Assembly (NCBI GenBank): GCA_963702685.1
Contig: CAVPDQ010000001.1
Location: 124,001-188,000 of the forward strand
Length of the DNA stretch: 64,000 bases
Direction: 5' to 3'
From: AP-15 sp963702685
GTDB lineage: Bacteria; Pseudomonadota; Alphaproteobacteria; ATCC43930; CGMCC-115725
Below the pieces are notes generated by a model. The model was not told where the DNA came from. It saw only the letters and a list, made by a program, of their open reading frames with translations, and ran no database searches. The position numbers and the translations under genes are program-made. Shown here in pieces: positions 55,499-63,996 of the stretch. Every line of letters begins with the position of its first letter. Position 1 is the first letter of the stretch.

Positions 55499-56885
55499 GG
55501 GGAGGCCCGCGCGAAGGCCGCGCCGCCTTGCCGGCGGTGGACAAGGTATTACGCTCGGAAGAGGGGAGGAGCCTCGCCGCGCGCTATGGGCGGAGCCTCG
55601 CGCTCGATGCGGTCAGGACAGCGCTCGCCGCACGGCGGGCCGCCGGCGAGGCCGCGTCCGTCGCGACGATTGTCGAGGACAGCGAGCGCTCGCTCGCCCA
55701 GTTTGATGCGCCCGTCGCAGCGCCGCGTGTTCAACCTGACCGGGACCGTGCTGCATACCAATCTCGGCCGCGCGCCCTTGCCGGAGGAAGCGGTCGCGGC
55801 AGCCGTGGCGGCGATGCGCGACCCGTCGAGCCTCGAATACGATCTCGACACCGGCCGGCGCGGCGAGCGCGACGACCATGTTTCGGGTTGGCTCAGGCGG
55901 CTGACCGGGGCCGAGGCGGCGCTCGCGGTCAACAACAACGCCGGCGCCTTGGTGCTGACGCTCAACACATTGGCCGACGGGCGCGAAACCATCGTCTCGC
56001 GCGGCGAGCTGATCGAGATCGGCGGCTCGTTTCGCCTGCCCGACATCATGGCGCGCGCCGGCACGCGGCTCCATGAGGTCGGCACCACCAACCGCACCCA
56101 TCTCGCCGATTTTGCCGCCGCGATCGGGCCGCAGACCGGGCTGATCCTGAAAGCGCACACCAGCAATTACGCGATCCACGGCTTTACCGCTGCGGCGCCG
56201 GCGGCAGGGCTCGCCAAATTGGCGCGCGAGCATGCGGTCCCGTTTGTCGAGGACCTCGGCAGCGGCTCGCTCGTCGATCTCGTCGCCTGGGGGCTGCCGC
56301 ACGAGCCGACGGTTGGCGAGGCGCTGGCCCATGGTGCCGATCTCGTCACCTTCAGCGGCGACAAATTGCTCGGCGGGCCGCAGGCCGGGCTCGTCGTCGG
56401 CCGCGCCGATCTTGTCGCGAAGCTGGCCAAAAACCCGCTCAAGCGCGCCTTGCGGCTCGATAAGATCCGTCTCGCGGCGCTCGAAGCGGTGCTCCGCCTT
56501 TACGCCGACCCCGAGCGTCTTGCCGAGCGGTTGCCGGCGTTGCGCCTGCTGTCCCGCCCGCGCGCCGAGATCGCAGCCCTCGCCCATCGCCTGCTGCCGC
56601 AAATCGCGCACGCGTTACAGGGCGTCGCCGAGATCGAAATCGTCGAGGCCAAGAGCCAGATCGGCAGCGGCGCCTTGCCGGTGTCGTTGCTGCCGAGCGC
56701 GGCGCTGGCGCTGCGCCCGCTCGGTCGGGCGAAATCGGGTGCGGCCGTCGAGGCGCTGGCGCGCGCCTTGCGCGCCTTGCCGGTGCCGGTCATCGGGCGG
56801 ATCGAGGCCGAGAAGGTGCTGCTCGATTTGCGCTGTCTCGAAGACGAAGCCGGTTTTCTTGCCCAGCTCGACCGGCTCCCCGTGA
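55495..56885 (+). CDS. selA: L-seryl-tRNA(Sec) selenium transferase (frameshift near 55720)
   Basis: Converts Ser-tRNA(Sec) to Sec-tRNA(Sec) with selenophosphate. The start ATG overlaps the SelD stop (ATGA), and ALPAVDKVLRSEEGRSLAAR is the usual SelA opening. After one extra base at about 55720 the protein continues RRVFNLTGTVLHTNLGRAPL, VNNNAGALVLTLNTLADGRE, EVGTTNRTHLADFAAAIG and FSGDKLLGGPQAG with the PLP Lys. In this phase the reading runs past the expected end; a further one-base shift puts a TGA at 56883-56885, just after AQLDRLP, which is the likely true end. About 463 residues. selB is not in the window. Confidence 0.8.
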
Positions 56886-56964
56886 TCGAGCTGGCCCGCG
56901 CGAGGCGACCCGAAATAACCTTTTCCTCGCCAGTGGAGCTTTATCGACAGTGGGAGCAAACGAT

Positions 56965-57357
56965 ATGCCGAAGATCGAGCCCTATGCGGCGAAGAGCGTC
57001 TGGGACCCGCCGAGCTATGCGCAGGCGGTCAAGGTCACCGGCGCGCAGACGGTCCTCTACCTGTCCGGCCAGGTCGCCTATGACGCCAACGGGCAGGCCG
57101 CCCATGCCGGCGACTTCAAGGCGCAGGCGCGCGCCGCCTTGGAGGCGCTGAAGGCCCAGGTCGAAGCCGGCGGCGGGACGATGCGCAACATCGTCAAGGT
57201 CAACACCTATTTGACCGACATCCGCCACCGCGCCGATTACAGCGCGGTCCGCGAGGAGTTCTTTGGCAAAAAGATGCCGGCCTCGACCCTGATCCAGGTG
57301 ACCGGCCTGGCCCAGCCTGAATTTCTGATCGAGATCGAGGCGATCGCCGTGCTTTAG
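56965..57357 (+). CDS. RidA family protein (YjgF/YER057c/UK114)
   Basis: 130 residues. RidA proteins hydrolyse reactive enamine/imine intermediates from PLP enzymes. YLSGQVAYDANGQAAHAGDF, QARAALEALKAQVEAGGGTM, RNIVKVNTYLTDIRHRADYS and the C-terminal LIQVTGLAQPEFLIEIEAIA hold the family motifs; the strand normally carrying the catalytic Arg reads KKMPASTLIQV, without Arg, so this is a RidA subgroup member of uncertain activity. ATG 56965 is chosen; the gene lies 80 bp after selA. It converges with the CoA transferase with a 4-bp overlap. Confidence 0.8.
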   Translation: MPKIEPYAAKSVWDPPSYAQAVKVTGAQTVLYLSGQVAYDANGQAAHAGDFKAQARAALEALKAQVEAGGGTMRNIVKVNTYLTDIRHRADYSAVREEFFGKKMPASTLIQVTGLAQPEFLIEIEAIAVL

Positions 57358-58508
57358 CCGGCGCCGAGCGCGGCAATCTCGGCGGCGGTGTAGCCGAGCT
57401 CGCCCAGCACCTCTGCGGTATGCTCGCCGAGCGCCGCGACAAAAGGCCGGGCCGCGGTGCTGGCGGCGGAGAGGCGGAAGGGCGGGTTCAATGCCAGAAA
57501 CCGGCCGCCGGCATCGGCGATCTCGGCAAACGCGCCGCGGTGCGCGAGCTGCGGGTCGGCCATCGCCTCCTTGACCGTGCGGTAGGGCGAGGACGGGACA
57601 CCGTGCCGGTCGAAGATCGCCTGGACCTCGGCGGTCGTCAGCGTCGTCGACCATTGCTCCAATTCCTCGACCAGATCGCCCCAATGCCGCCTGCGGTCGG
57701 TGTAGCGGGCAAAGCGCGGGTCGCCGACCCATTGGGGATGGCCGCTGGCGGCGGCGAGGTTCTGAAAGCTGCGCTCGCTGGCGATCGCCGGCATGATAAA
57801 GCCGTCCCTGGTCGCGATCGGGCCAAAGATCGGCCGGCCCGGCGGTGCGACATGAAACTGCGCCGCCTGGATTTCGCTCAAGGTCAGGCTCAGCATGCTT
57901 TCGAGCATCGACACATCGACCAGCTGGCCCTCCCCGGTCAATTGGCGCTGGTAAAGGGCCGCCATGATCGCACCAAAGGCATAGGTGCCGGTCAGCACGT
58001 CGGCGATGTAGATACCGCAGAAATCCGGAGGGCGCTCCTCCATCTGATGGGCGATTTGCGCCAGGTCGTAGCCCGAGGCGGCATGGATCACCGGGGCATA
58101 GGCCGGCAATTCCGCGGAGGGACCGGTCTGGCCGTAGCCCGAGATCGCGCAATAGACGATACCGGGCTTGATCTCCTCGAGCGCCCTATAGTCGAGCCCG
58201 AAACGGCGCATGACGCCGGGCCGGAAATTCTCGACGACGACATCGGCGGTGGCGACGAGCCGGCGCGCCGCCTCGGCCCCGCGCGGCGATTTCAGGTCGA
58301 GCGCCACACTCTTCTTGCCGGCGTTGAGCTGGCCAAAGCTGGTGCTGGCGCCATCGCGCAACGGCGGCCGGGTGCGCATCATGTCGCCTTCCGGCGCCTC
58401 GATCTTGATCACCTCGGCGCCGAGGTCGGCTAGGAGCCGCCCGCAATGCGGGCCCGCGATCGTCGTCGTAAAATCGAGCACCCGCAGCCCGTCCAAAGCG
58501 CTTGCCAT
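57354..58508 (-). CDS. CaiB/BaiF family (class III) CoA transferase
   Basis: 384 residues. Moves CoA between carboxylic acids through an Asp-CoA anhydride. N-terminal LRVLDFTTTIAGPHCGRLLA and DLGAEVIKIEAPEGDMMRT, then FGQLNAGKKSVALDLKSPRG, ENFRPGVMRRFGLDYRALEE, and the catalytic Asp in FCGIYIADVLTGTYAFGAIM. The C-terminal part holds HPQWVGDPRFARYTDRRRHW. It is single, divergent from glnS (about 140 bp) and convergent with ridA. Substrate unknown. Confidence 0.85.
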   Translation of the reverse strand: MASALDGLRVLDFTTTIAGPHCGRLLADLGAEVIKIEAPEGDMMRTRPPLRDGASTSFGQLNAGKKSVALDLKSPRGAEAARRLVATADVVVENFRPGVMRRFGLDYRALEEIKPGIVYCAISGYGQTGPSAELPAYAPVIHAASGYDLAQIAHQMEERPPDFCGIYIADVLTGTYAFGAIMAALYQRQLTGEGQLVDVSMLESMLSLTLSEIQAAQFHVAPPGRPIFGPIATRDGFIMPAIASERSFQNLAAASGHPQWVGDPRFARYTDRRRHWGDLVEELEQWSTTLTTAEVQAIFDRHGVPSSPYRTVKEAMADPQLAHRGAFAEIADAGGRFLALNPPFRLSAASTAARPFVAALGEHTAEVLGELGYTAAEIAALGAG

Positions 58509-58650
58509 TCGCCTGCTCCACCCCGAAATGCCGTCGGCAGCGTCGGAGCCAGGGCGAAAATGTCAAGCCGCGAATGGCCGGCCATCGGCGCTCGGCTTGC
58601 GCTTCCGGAGGTTCGATGCGAAGAGAGCCCGCAAGATGTCGAGGGTAATG

Positions 58651-60330
58651 ATGGCGAGTGAAGCAGCGGGATCGGCGGCGCACGACTTTATCCGCGACAT
58701 CGTTGCGGCCGACCTCGCCGAGGGGCGGGTGCGCGAGGTCGTAACTCGGTTTCCGCCCGAGCCCAACGGCTATCTCCATATCGGTCATGCCAAGGCGATC
58801 TGCCTGAACTTCGGCGTCGCGCAGGAGTTCGGCGGGCGCTGCCACCTGCGCTTCGACGACACCAACCCGACCCGCGAGGACCAGGAATATATCGACGCGA
58901 TCGAGCGCGATTTGCGCTGGCTCGGCTTCGACTGGGGGGTGCACCTTTACCACGCCTCCGATTACTTCGAGCAGCTCTATGGCTGGGCCGAGCATTTGAT
59001 CCGGCAGGGCAATGCCTATGTCGACGATTTGTCGCCGGAGGCGATGCGGGCGATGCGCGGCACCTTGACCGAGCCTGGCCGCAACAGCCCTTGGCGCGAC
59101 CGCAGCGCCGCCGAAAGCCTCGATCTTTTCCGCCGCATGCGCGCCGGCGAATTTCCCAACGGCGCCCATGTCTTGCGCGCCAAGATCGACATGGCGTCGG
59201 GCAACATCAATCTGCGCGACCCGGTGCTCTACCGCATCCTGCACAGCGCCCACCCGCGCACCGGGACCGAATGGTGCATCTATCCGAGCTACGATTTCGC
59301 GCATGGCCAGTCGGATGCGATCGAGGGCGTCACCCACTCGTTGTGCACGTTGGAATTCGAGGACCACCGGCCGCTTTACGACTGGCTGCTCGACAATTTG
59401 CCGGTGCCGTCGCGCCCGCGGCAATACGAGTTTGCCCGGCTCAACATCACCTTCGCGGTGCTGTCGAAGCGGTTTTTGACCGAGCTGGTGCGCCAAAACC
59501 GGGTCGAAGGCTGGGACGACCCGCGCATGCCGACCATTGCCGGATTGCGGCGGCGCGGCGTTCCCGCGGCGGCGATCCGCGATTTTGCCCAGCGGGTCGG
59601 GGTCGCCCGCGCCAACAGCCTCGTCGATGCGGCGATGCTCGACCATGCGGTGCGCGAGCAGCTGAACCGGACAGCACCACGGCGAATGGCGGTGCTGCGC
59701 CCGCTCAAGCTCGTCATCACCAATTATTCCGGCGCCGGGGAAGAGCTCGACGCGGTCAACAACCCCGAGGACCCTGCGGCCGGGACCCGCCGGGTCGCCT
59801 TTGGCCGGGAGCTTTATGTCGAGCGCGACGATTTCATAGAGGACCCGCCAAAGAATTTCTATCGGTTGGCGCCCGGCCGCGAGGTGCGGTTGCGCTACGC
59901 CTATTTCGTGACCTGCCGCGAGGTGGTGAAAGACGCTGCCGGCGAGGTGGTCGAGCTGCGCTGCACCTACGATCCGGCGACCCGCGGCGGCAACGCCCCG
60001 GACGGCCGCAAGGTGCGCGCGACTTTGCATTGGGTGTCCGCGACGCACGCGCTGCCGGCCGAAATCCGGCTTTACAACCCGCTCTTCAGCCGCCCCGACC
60101 CCGGCGCCGATGGCGACCTGTTCGCCGACCTGAACCCGAATTCGCTCGAAATCTTGAGCGAAGGCCGGGTCGAGCCCGCCCTTGCCGGTCTCGGCGTGGG
60201 CGAGCCGGTCCAGCTCGAACGTCAAGGCTATTTCTGCCTCGACCCCGATACGCGGCCCGGCCATCTCGTCTTCAACCGCACCGTCGCCCTGCGCGACAGC
60301 TGGGCCAAAGCGCAGACGTCGGCCAGATAG
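58651..60330 (+). CDS. glnS: Glutaminyl-tRNA synthetase
   Basis: Charges tRNA(Gln) with glutamine. It is 559 residues. Class I signature PPEPNGYLHIGHAKAICLNF; substrate region RFDDTNPTREDQEYIDAIER; FAVLSKRFLTELVRQNRVEG contains the KMSKS equivalent (VLSKR), and TEWCIYPSYDFAHGQSDAIE the active-site strand. The C-terminal anticodon-binding domain ends FNRTVALRDSW. GAGGG at 58641-58645 points to ATG 58651; ATGs at 58636 and 58648 are alternatives. Many Alphaproteobacteria lack GlnRS and use GatCAB, so its presence is taxonomically informative. Confidence 0.9.
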   Translation: MASEAAGSAAHDFIRDIVAADLAEGRVREVVTRFPPEPNGYLHIGHAKAICLNFGVAQEFGGRCHLRFDDTNPTREDQEYIDAIERDLRWLGFDWGVHLYHASDYFEQLYGWAEHLIRQGNAYVDDLSPEAMRAMRGTLTEPGRNSPWRDRSAAESLDLFRRMRAGEFPNGAHVLRAKIDMASGNINLRDPVLYRILHSAHPRTGTEWCIYPSYDFAHGQSDAIEGVTHSLCTLEFEDHRPLYDWLLDNLPVPSRPRQYEFARLNITFAVLSKRFLTELVRQNRVEGWDDPRMPTIAGLRRRGVPAAAIRDFAQRVGVARANSLVDAAMLDHAVREQLNRTAPRRMAVLRPLKLVITNYSGAGEELDAVNNPEDPAAGTRRVAFGRELYVERDDFIEDPPKNFYRLAPGREVRLRYAYFVTCREVVKDAAGEVVELRCTYDPATRGGNAPDGRKVRATLHWVSATHALPAEIRLYNPLFSRPDPGADGDLFADLNPNSLEILSEGRVEPALAGLGVGEPVQLERQGYFCLDPDTRPGHLVFNRTVALRDSWAKAQTSAR

Positions 60331-60353
60331 CAGCCTATATCGATTAACTACCT

Positions 60354-60372
60354 TGATACGTATCTCGTATCA
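60354..60372. promoter_or_regulatory. Inverted repeat in AT-rich DNA, probable operator of the higBA remnant
   Basis: TGATACG, five bases, CGTATCA: a perfect seven-base inverted repeat in an unusually AT-rich stretch (60340-60400) upstream of the HigB-like remnant. Size and composition fit an operator for a Xre-type antitoxin. It overlaps the likely promoter region. Confidence 0.45.
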
Positions 60373-60401
60373 CATTATTATATTTAAGAAATCGTCTGAA
60401 A

Positions 60402-60573
60402 GTCCTGAGAGGAAATCGAGTGGGACAGATGAGCATCAGGATCAATGAGCAGTGGCGCATCTGCTTTGTCTGGTCGGACGGGGATACGGGTGCTGTCGAA
60501 ACCGTCGGCTATTATTGAGGCGGCCATGGACGAGCTTCGAAACCCGCATCTGATCGAGCACGCCCATCCCTAA
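60402..60573 (+). pseudogene. Remnant of a higBA toxin-antitoxin pair
   Basis: In-frame residues GNRVGQMSIRINEQWRICFV then WSDGDTGAVETVGYY and TGA at 60516-60518 are the C-terminus of a HigB/RelE-type mRNA interferase (family ending SIRINxQWRICFxW...VEIVDYH). The N-terminal two thirds are missing. Eight bases later, ATG 60526 opens MDELRNPHLIEHAHP and stops at 60573: the first residues of a HigA-like antitoxin (normally MxxLxNPxHPGE...) cut short. Both genes are therefore truncated and inactive. The gene order, toxin first, is that of higBA. Confidence 0.65.
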
Positions 60574-60605
60574 CGCTAGAGCGCTTGGGCGGCCAATCCA
60601 TCCGA

Positions 60606-61658
60606 TCAAGTGTGGGCTCGCCGGAACCGCGGGGCGACCTCGCGCATAAAAAGCGCAAGGCTGCGCGCTGCGGTCTCGTGGAGCATCGGACCCAGGCGAA
60701 AGCTGGCGATGACGCCACCGATGCCGAGGGTGTCGATTTCGGCGAGCGCTTCCGCCACCCGGTCGGGCGCGCCGTGGATAAAGCCATGCTCGGCGCTGGC
60801 GCGGGCAGACGGCAGGTCGCTCTCCGGCACCGCGATGCGTTCCCCGGTGTCGCGGTAGATGCGGTTGCGCAATTCGGCACGCGAAGCGACCATCGCCTGG
60901 AATGCCGGGAAACCGACCCGCTCGGCCTCGGCGTCGGTTTCGGCGACGACGATGTTGCGCCAGACCCAGCATCGGCCGAGGGTCTGCGCGATCTTGTCCT
61001 CGCCGTGCCCGGCCTCGCGCATCGCCGCCCGGTAGAGCGCGAAGCGGCGCCGGGTCACCGCCATCGGCTGCACGTTCATCAAGAACGGCCGGCCCTGTCG
61101 CGCCAGCTCGAGCATCGACGCCTCTCCCGAGGCGGCGCGGATCAGCGGCGGATGCGGCTTGGTGTACGGCACCGGGCGCAGCATCGGCACTTTCAGGTCC
61201 CAGAACCGGCCGTGATGCTCGAAGCTTTTGCCCTGCCAGGCTTCGAGCAAAATTTGCTCGGTCTCCTCCAGCCGCGCCTGCGCCTCGCGATGGTCGATGC
61301 CGAAGCCTTGGTAATCATAGATGTTGTAGGAGGAGCCGCGGCCGAGCCCGACGATCAGCCGCCCCTTGGTGATATGGTCGAGCACCGCGAGCTGCTCGGC
61401 CAGCCGCACCGGATGATGCAATGCGGTCTGCACCACGGCAAAGCCGATCGCCGCGCGTCGCGTTGTGGCGGCGAGCGCGCCGGCAAAGCTCACCGGGTCG
61501 ACATAAGCGCAGATGCCGTCGAAATGGTGCTCGGCGAGCCAGATCACATCGACGCCGAGCTCGTCCGACAGCGCCGCCTCGCGCAGGGTCTCGTCGATGA
61601 CGATGCCGTCGCGCTCCGGCTCGCGGCAGTCCGGAAACAGGAAATTGCCAAAGTTCAT
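60606..61658 (-). CDS. LLM-class flavin-dependent oxidoreductase (luciferase-like)
   Basis: 350 residues, bacterial-luciferase TIM barrel using FMNH2 or F420. MNFGNFLFPDCREPERDGIV, LGVDVIWLAEHHFDGICAYV, AAIGFAVVQTALHHPVRLAE and GRLIVGLGRGSSYNIYDYQG are the usual motifs (the AEHHF loop binds flavin). The C-terminal part holds HGAPDRVAEALAEIDTLGIG. ATG 61658 is taken; the annotated longer start at 61706 adds sequence that is not family-like. Substrate unknown; related enzymes are alkanal or nitrilotriacetate monooxygenases. Confidence 0.8.
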   Translation of the reverse strand: MNFGNFLFPDCREPERDGIVIDETLREAALSDELGVDVIWLAEHHFDGICAYVDPVSFAGALAATTRRAAIGFAVVQTALHHPVRLAEQLAVLDHITKGRLIVGLGRGSSYNIYDYQGFGIDHREAQARLEETEQILLEAWQGKSFEHHGRFWDLKVPMLRPVPYTKPHPPLIRAASGEASMLELARQGRPFLMNVQPMAVTRRRFALYRAAMREAGHGEDKIAQTLGRCWVWRNIVVAETDAEAERVGFPAFQAMVASRAELRNRIYRDTGERIAVPESDLPSARASAEHGFIHGAPDRVAEALAEIDTLGIGGVIASFRLGPMLHETAARSLALFMREVAPRFRRAHT

Positions 61659-61888
61659 CTGCGGTCCCTTCTGCGCCACGGCGATCACGACGGGCTTTGT
61701 CCCCACCTGTCAAGCAACGCCGCCTGTCGAGCGACGCCCAAGCAAGATTGCCCCGGCTTGGGCACGCGCCTATGATCGGCTCCAAAGAGAGCGATCGATC
61801 GACCTGATGGCGCTGAATGCTTCCGCTGTGTCGACGTCCGAGCGGCGGGCGCCCGAGGTCGCGCGCCTGATCATTGTCTGAACCGGCA

Positions 61889-62419
61889 ATGGCGGAAGAC
61901 AGCTCGTCGCGCGGCCCGTCGGTCCGCAGCATTCCCGAAGGCGACAACCGCGAGCGCATGGTTTGCGCCGAATGCGGCTTTATCCTCTACGACAACCCAA
62001 AGATCGTGGTCGGGTCGGTGGCGCGCTGGGGTGAGCGGATTCTGTTGTGCCGCCGGTCGATCGAGCCGCGGCTCGGCTTTTGGACATTGCCGGCCGGCTA
62101 TCTCGAGCTCAACGAATCGGCGAGCGCCGGAGCCGAGCGCGAGGCTTGGGAGGAGGCGCGCGCGCGGATCGAGATCGAGGGCCTGCTCGCCATCTACGAC
62201 ATCCCGCGGATCAGCCAGGTCCAGCTGATCTACCGCGCGCGCCTCCTCGACGAGGCGGTCGAGGCCGGCCCCGAGAGCCTCGAGGTCGGGCTGTTCCGCT
62301 GGGAGGAAATCCCCTGGGACCGGCTGGCCTTTCCATCGAACCGCTGGGCCTTGCAGCACGACCACGAAGCGCGTGCGACCCGCGATTTCACCGCCCGGAT
62401 CAACCCGCCCGGAACCTAG
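61889..62419 (+). CDS. NUDIX hydrolase with N-terminal Cys motif
   Basis: 176 residues. MVCAECGFILYDNPKIVVGS supplies a CxxC knuckle as in NudC-like and ADP-ribose pyrophosphatase relatives. The Nudix box is AGYLELNESASAGAEREAWE followed by EA, matching G-x5-E-x7-RE-x2-EE. The C-terminal part ends FRWEEIPWDRLAFPSN. It probably hydrolyses a dinucleotide or nucleotide sugar. ATG 61889 is used; a TTG at 61874 is an alternative. Confidence 0.8.
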   Translation: MAEDSSSRGPSVRSIPEGDNRERMVCAECGFILYDNPKIVVGSVARWGERILLCRRSIEPRLGFWTLPAGYLELNESASAGAEREAWEEARARIEIEGLLAIYDIPRISQVQLIYRARLLDEAVEAGPESLEVGLFRWEEIPWDRLAFPSNRWALQHDHEARATRDFTARINPPGT

Positions 62420-62421
62420 CG

Positions 62422-62511
62422 AACGGCGCGAGCTTTGCCGCTGTCGTCGGGACGGCGATCACGGTTAACGCTCCATCGCTCGCCGCCTCTCGGCTCTTCT
62501 TCATCACCTGA
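62422..62511 (+). pseudogene. Copied and internally deleted tail of the RTX-like gene
   Basis: In frame up to TGA 62509-62511 the stretch NGASFAAVVGTAITVNAPSL, then AASRLFFIT, joins two separated blocks of the RTX-like protein: NFAAVVGAAITV (about 51195-51235) and APSLAASQLFFIA (50704-50740). The DNA is close to identical to the complement of both. So the 3' end, less about 450 bp, sits here on the opposite strand, 12 kb away. It directly follows the NUDIX gene stop. Confidence 0.7.
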
Positions 62512-62514
62512 CGC

Positions 62515-62914
62515 TCAGACGGTCGGTTCCCAGATGCCGGGGACGGCGTAGGCTTCGTCGGGGCCGGGCCAGGGTGGCATGGTGACGCCGAGCACGGTCA
62601 GCGGCTCGAACCCGTCGCAGCGGAACTGGAAATGGGTCCCGACCGGGATCGTGAGCGACACGCCGGGGGCGAGATCGACGGTCTTCTTCTTGCCCGCCGA
62701 GCTTTCGCCACATCCGGCCGTAGCCCGAGACGACATACCAGAGCTCTTCGACCGTGCGGTGGGCGACCGCTTTTGCCACCGCCTTTGGCGGCAGCGCAAA
62801 GAGGGCGAGGCCGCCGCGGTCGAGCGCGCACAAGACGCGCACCTCCGACCCGTCGGGGGCGATCGCGTCCGGTGCGCTCGAAGCGTGCTTTGTGGCAAAC
62901 GCGGTTGACGCCAT
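62515..62914 (-). CDS. Cupin-domain protein (one frameshift near 62700)
   Basis: Starts MASTAFATKHASSAPDAIAP then DGSEVRVLCALDRGGLALFA and VAHRTVEELWYVVSGYGRMW, which carries the metal-ligand H/E of cupin motif 1. After a one-base shift it continues VDLAPGVSLTIPVGTHFQFR, cupin motif 2 (P-G-x-x-H), and ends PGIWEPTV. Repaired length about 132 residues. Small mononuclear cupins bind metals and may act on sugars or as dioxygenases; the substrate is unknown. It ends 3 bp from the RTX-tail fragment on the other strand. Confidence 0.7.
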
Positions 62915-63154
62915 GCGGCTGCGTCCTCCATCACAAGTGCCGGCGAGCGCCCGGCTCGCGCAACGAGGCTGAATACGCCGAATGCCGGCCTGGCGGCGAT
63001 CCCGGCGTGGGCGTCCCCTATCCGCGAGCGGCGCAAAACGCCAGGCTCTCGTTGTGCGCGAAGCCGAGCAATCGCGACAGGAAGCCATATGAGCCTGACA
63101 GGATGATAAAAAACACCGCCGGGTCCGGCTTCCGCCGGCAACGGAGCTGCTCAG

Positions 63155-63800
63155 ATGAAGATGATGTCGCGCGTGCCGGCCGCAGCGCTGCTTTTCAGCG
63201 TTTTGGTTTCGGTCAACTGCGCCGCGTGCGAGCCCAAGACTGGCGTCCACCACTGGTATGAAGATCACGAGGGGCAGCGGACGACATACCGGCTCGATGA
63301 CGCCCAAGATATTGCGCGTCGAGGATGGGGCCGTGCTCGACGTTTCGCAGCAGCAGCGGTTTCGCGATTTGTATCGGCGCGACATGCGGTTTCACGAACG
63401 GAACTGCGCCAAGGGCATCAACGGCGCCTGCGCCGCCTTTGTCGCCAGCGCCATCAGGGCCGGCAGCTATCGCTGGGCGTGGGATTTCATGCTGGACCAC
63501 TATGACCGCAACGAGCGCGCCGGGCTCGATATGACCGAGACCGAATATGGCGCCGACCGTCCACCATGGCTCACTTTCTCGAATTTCCCAAAGGCGCTGG
63601 ATTGGTTTCTGCGGGATACCGGATACTTGGCCGATGATGCGCCGCCGCCGAAATTCACGGGCCCGGTAAAGCTCCGCGCACCGGCTGGATTTTCGCGACC
63701 CGGCGCCGACGCAACGGTGAAGGCGACCGGTCCGACCTCAATCCCCGGCGGGGGGCGGCGCGTGGTTCGAGACGCACGCTGCGCGTGCTCCTCACCATGA
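63155..63800 (+). CDS. Secreted protein of unknown function (frameshift near 63300; 3' end runs into a repeat)
   Basis: MKMMSRVPAAALLFSVLVSV, then NCAACEPKTGVHHWYEDHEG, is a signal peptide with mature Cys, followed by RTTYRLDD. A one-base shift near 63300 leads to ILRVEDGAVLDVSQQQRFRD, LYRRDMRFHERNCAKGINGA, CAAFVASAIRAGSYRWAWDF, and PKALDWFLRDTGYLADDAPP. I do not recognise the family. The last 15 or so residues (RVVRDARCACSSP) are translated from the dispersed repeat that begins at about 63765, so the true end may have been altered by it. A second possibility is two genes. Confidence 0.45.
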
Positions 63801-63945
63801 GGTTCTTGCCGGGCGCGGCGCGTGCTCCTCAGAGGATGTGAAGGAATTGGTCTGGGCTGGATCGACGGCGTGCGTCCCCCACCTTCGCGGGGGCAGGCTC
63901 TTCGAGACAGCCGCGTCGCGGCTTCCTCAGAGGATGTGAAGGAAT
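63765..63945. repeat. Dispersed repeat, part in reverse orientation to 36317-36425
   Basis: Blocks TTCGAGACGC, GCTCCTCACCATGAGGT and, reversed relative to the other copies, GGCTGGATCGACGGCGTGCG, CCCCACCTTCGCGGGGGCAG and TTCGAGACAGCCGC, CGGCTTCCTCAGAGGATGTG. The arms are those of the units at 36195 and 48005. It lies at the end of the last gene. Confidence 0.65.
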
Positions 63946-63956
63946 ACCAAACCGCT

Positions 63957-63996
63957 GTCATTCCGGGGCGCAGCATAGCTGCGAGCCCGGAACCCA
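63957..63996. repeat. GTCATTCCGGGG-type palindromic repeat (cut by the window end)
   Basis: TGTCATTCCGGGGCGCAGCA then TAGCTGCGAGCCCGGAACCC folds as a hairpin (TTCCGGG with CCCGGAA, CGCAG with CTGCG). It is a class of extragenic repeat common in Rhizobiales and Rhodospirillales. Its full length is not visible. Confidence 0.6.

Noticed and set aside
62915..63154. An N-terminal extension of the cupin gene up to 63385
   Set aside because: The extra residues are compositional only and run antisense to the start of the secreted-protein gene; the cupin fold begins at ATG 62914.
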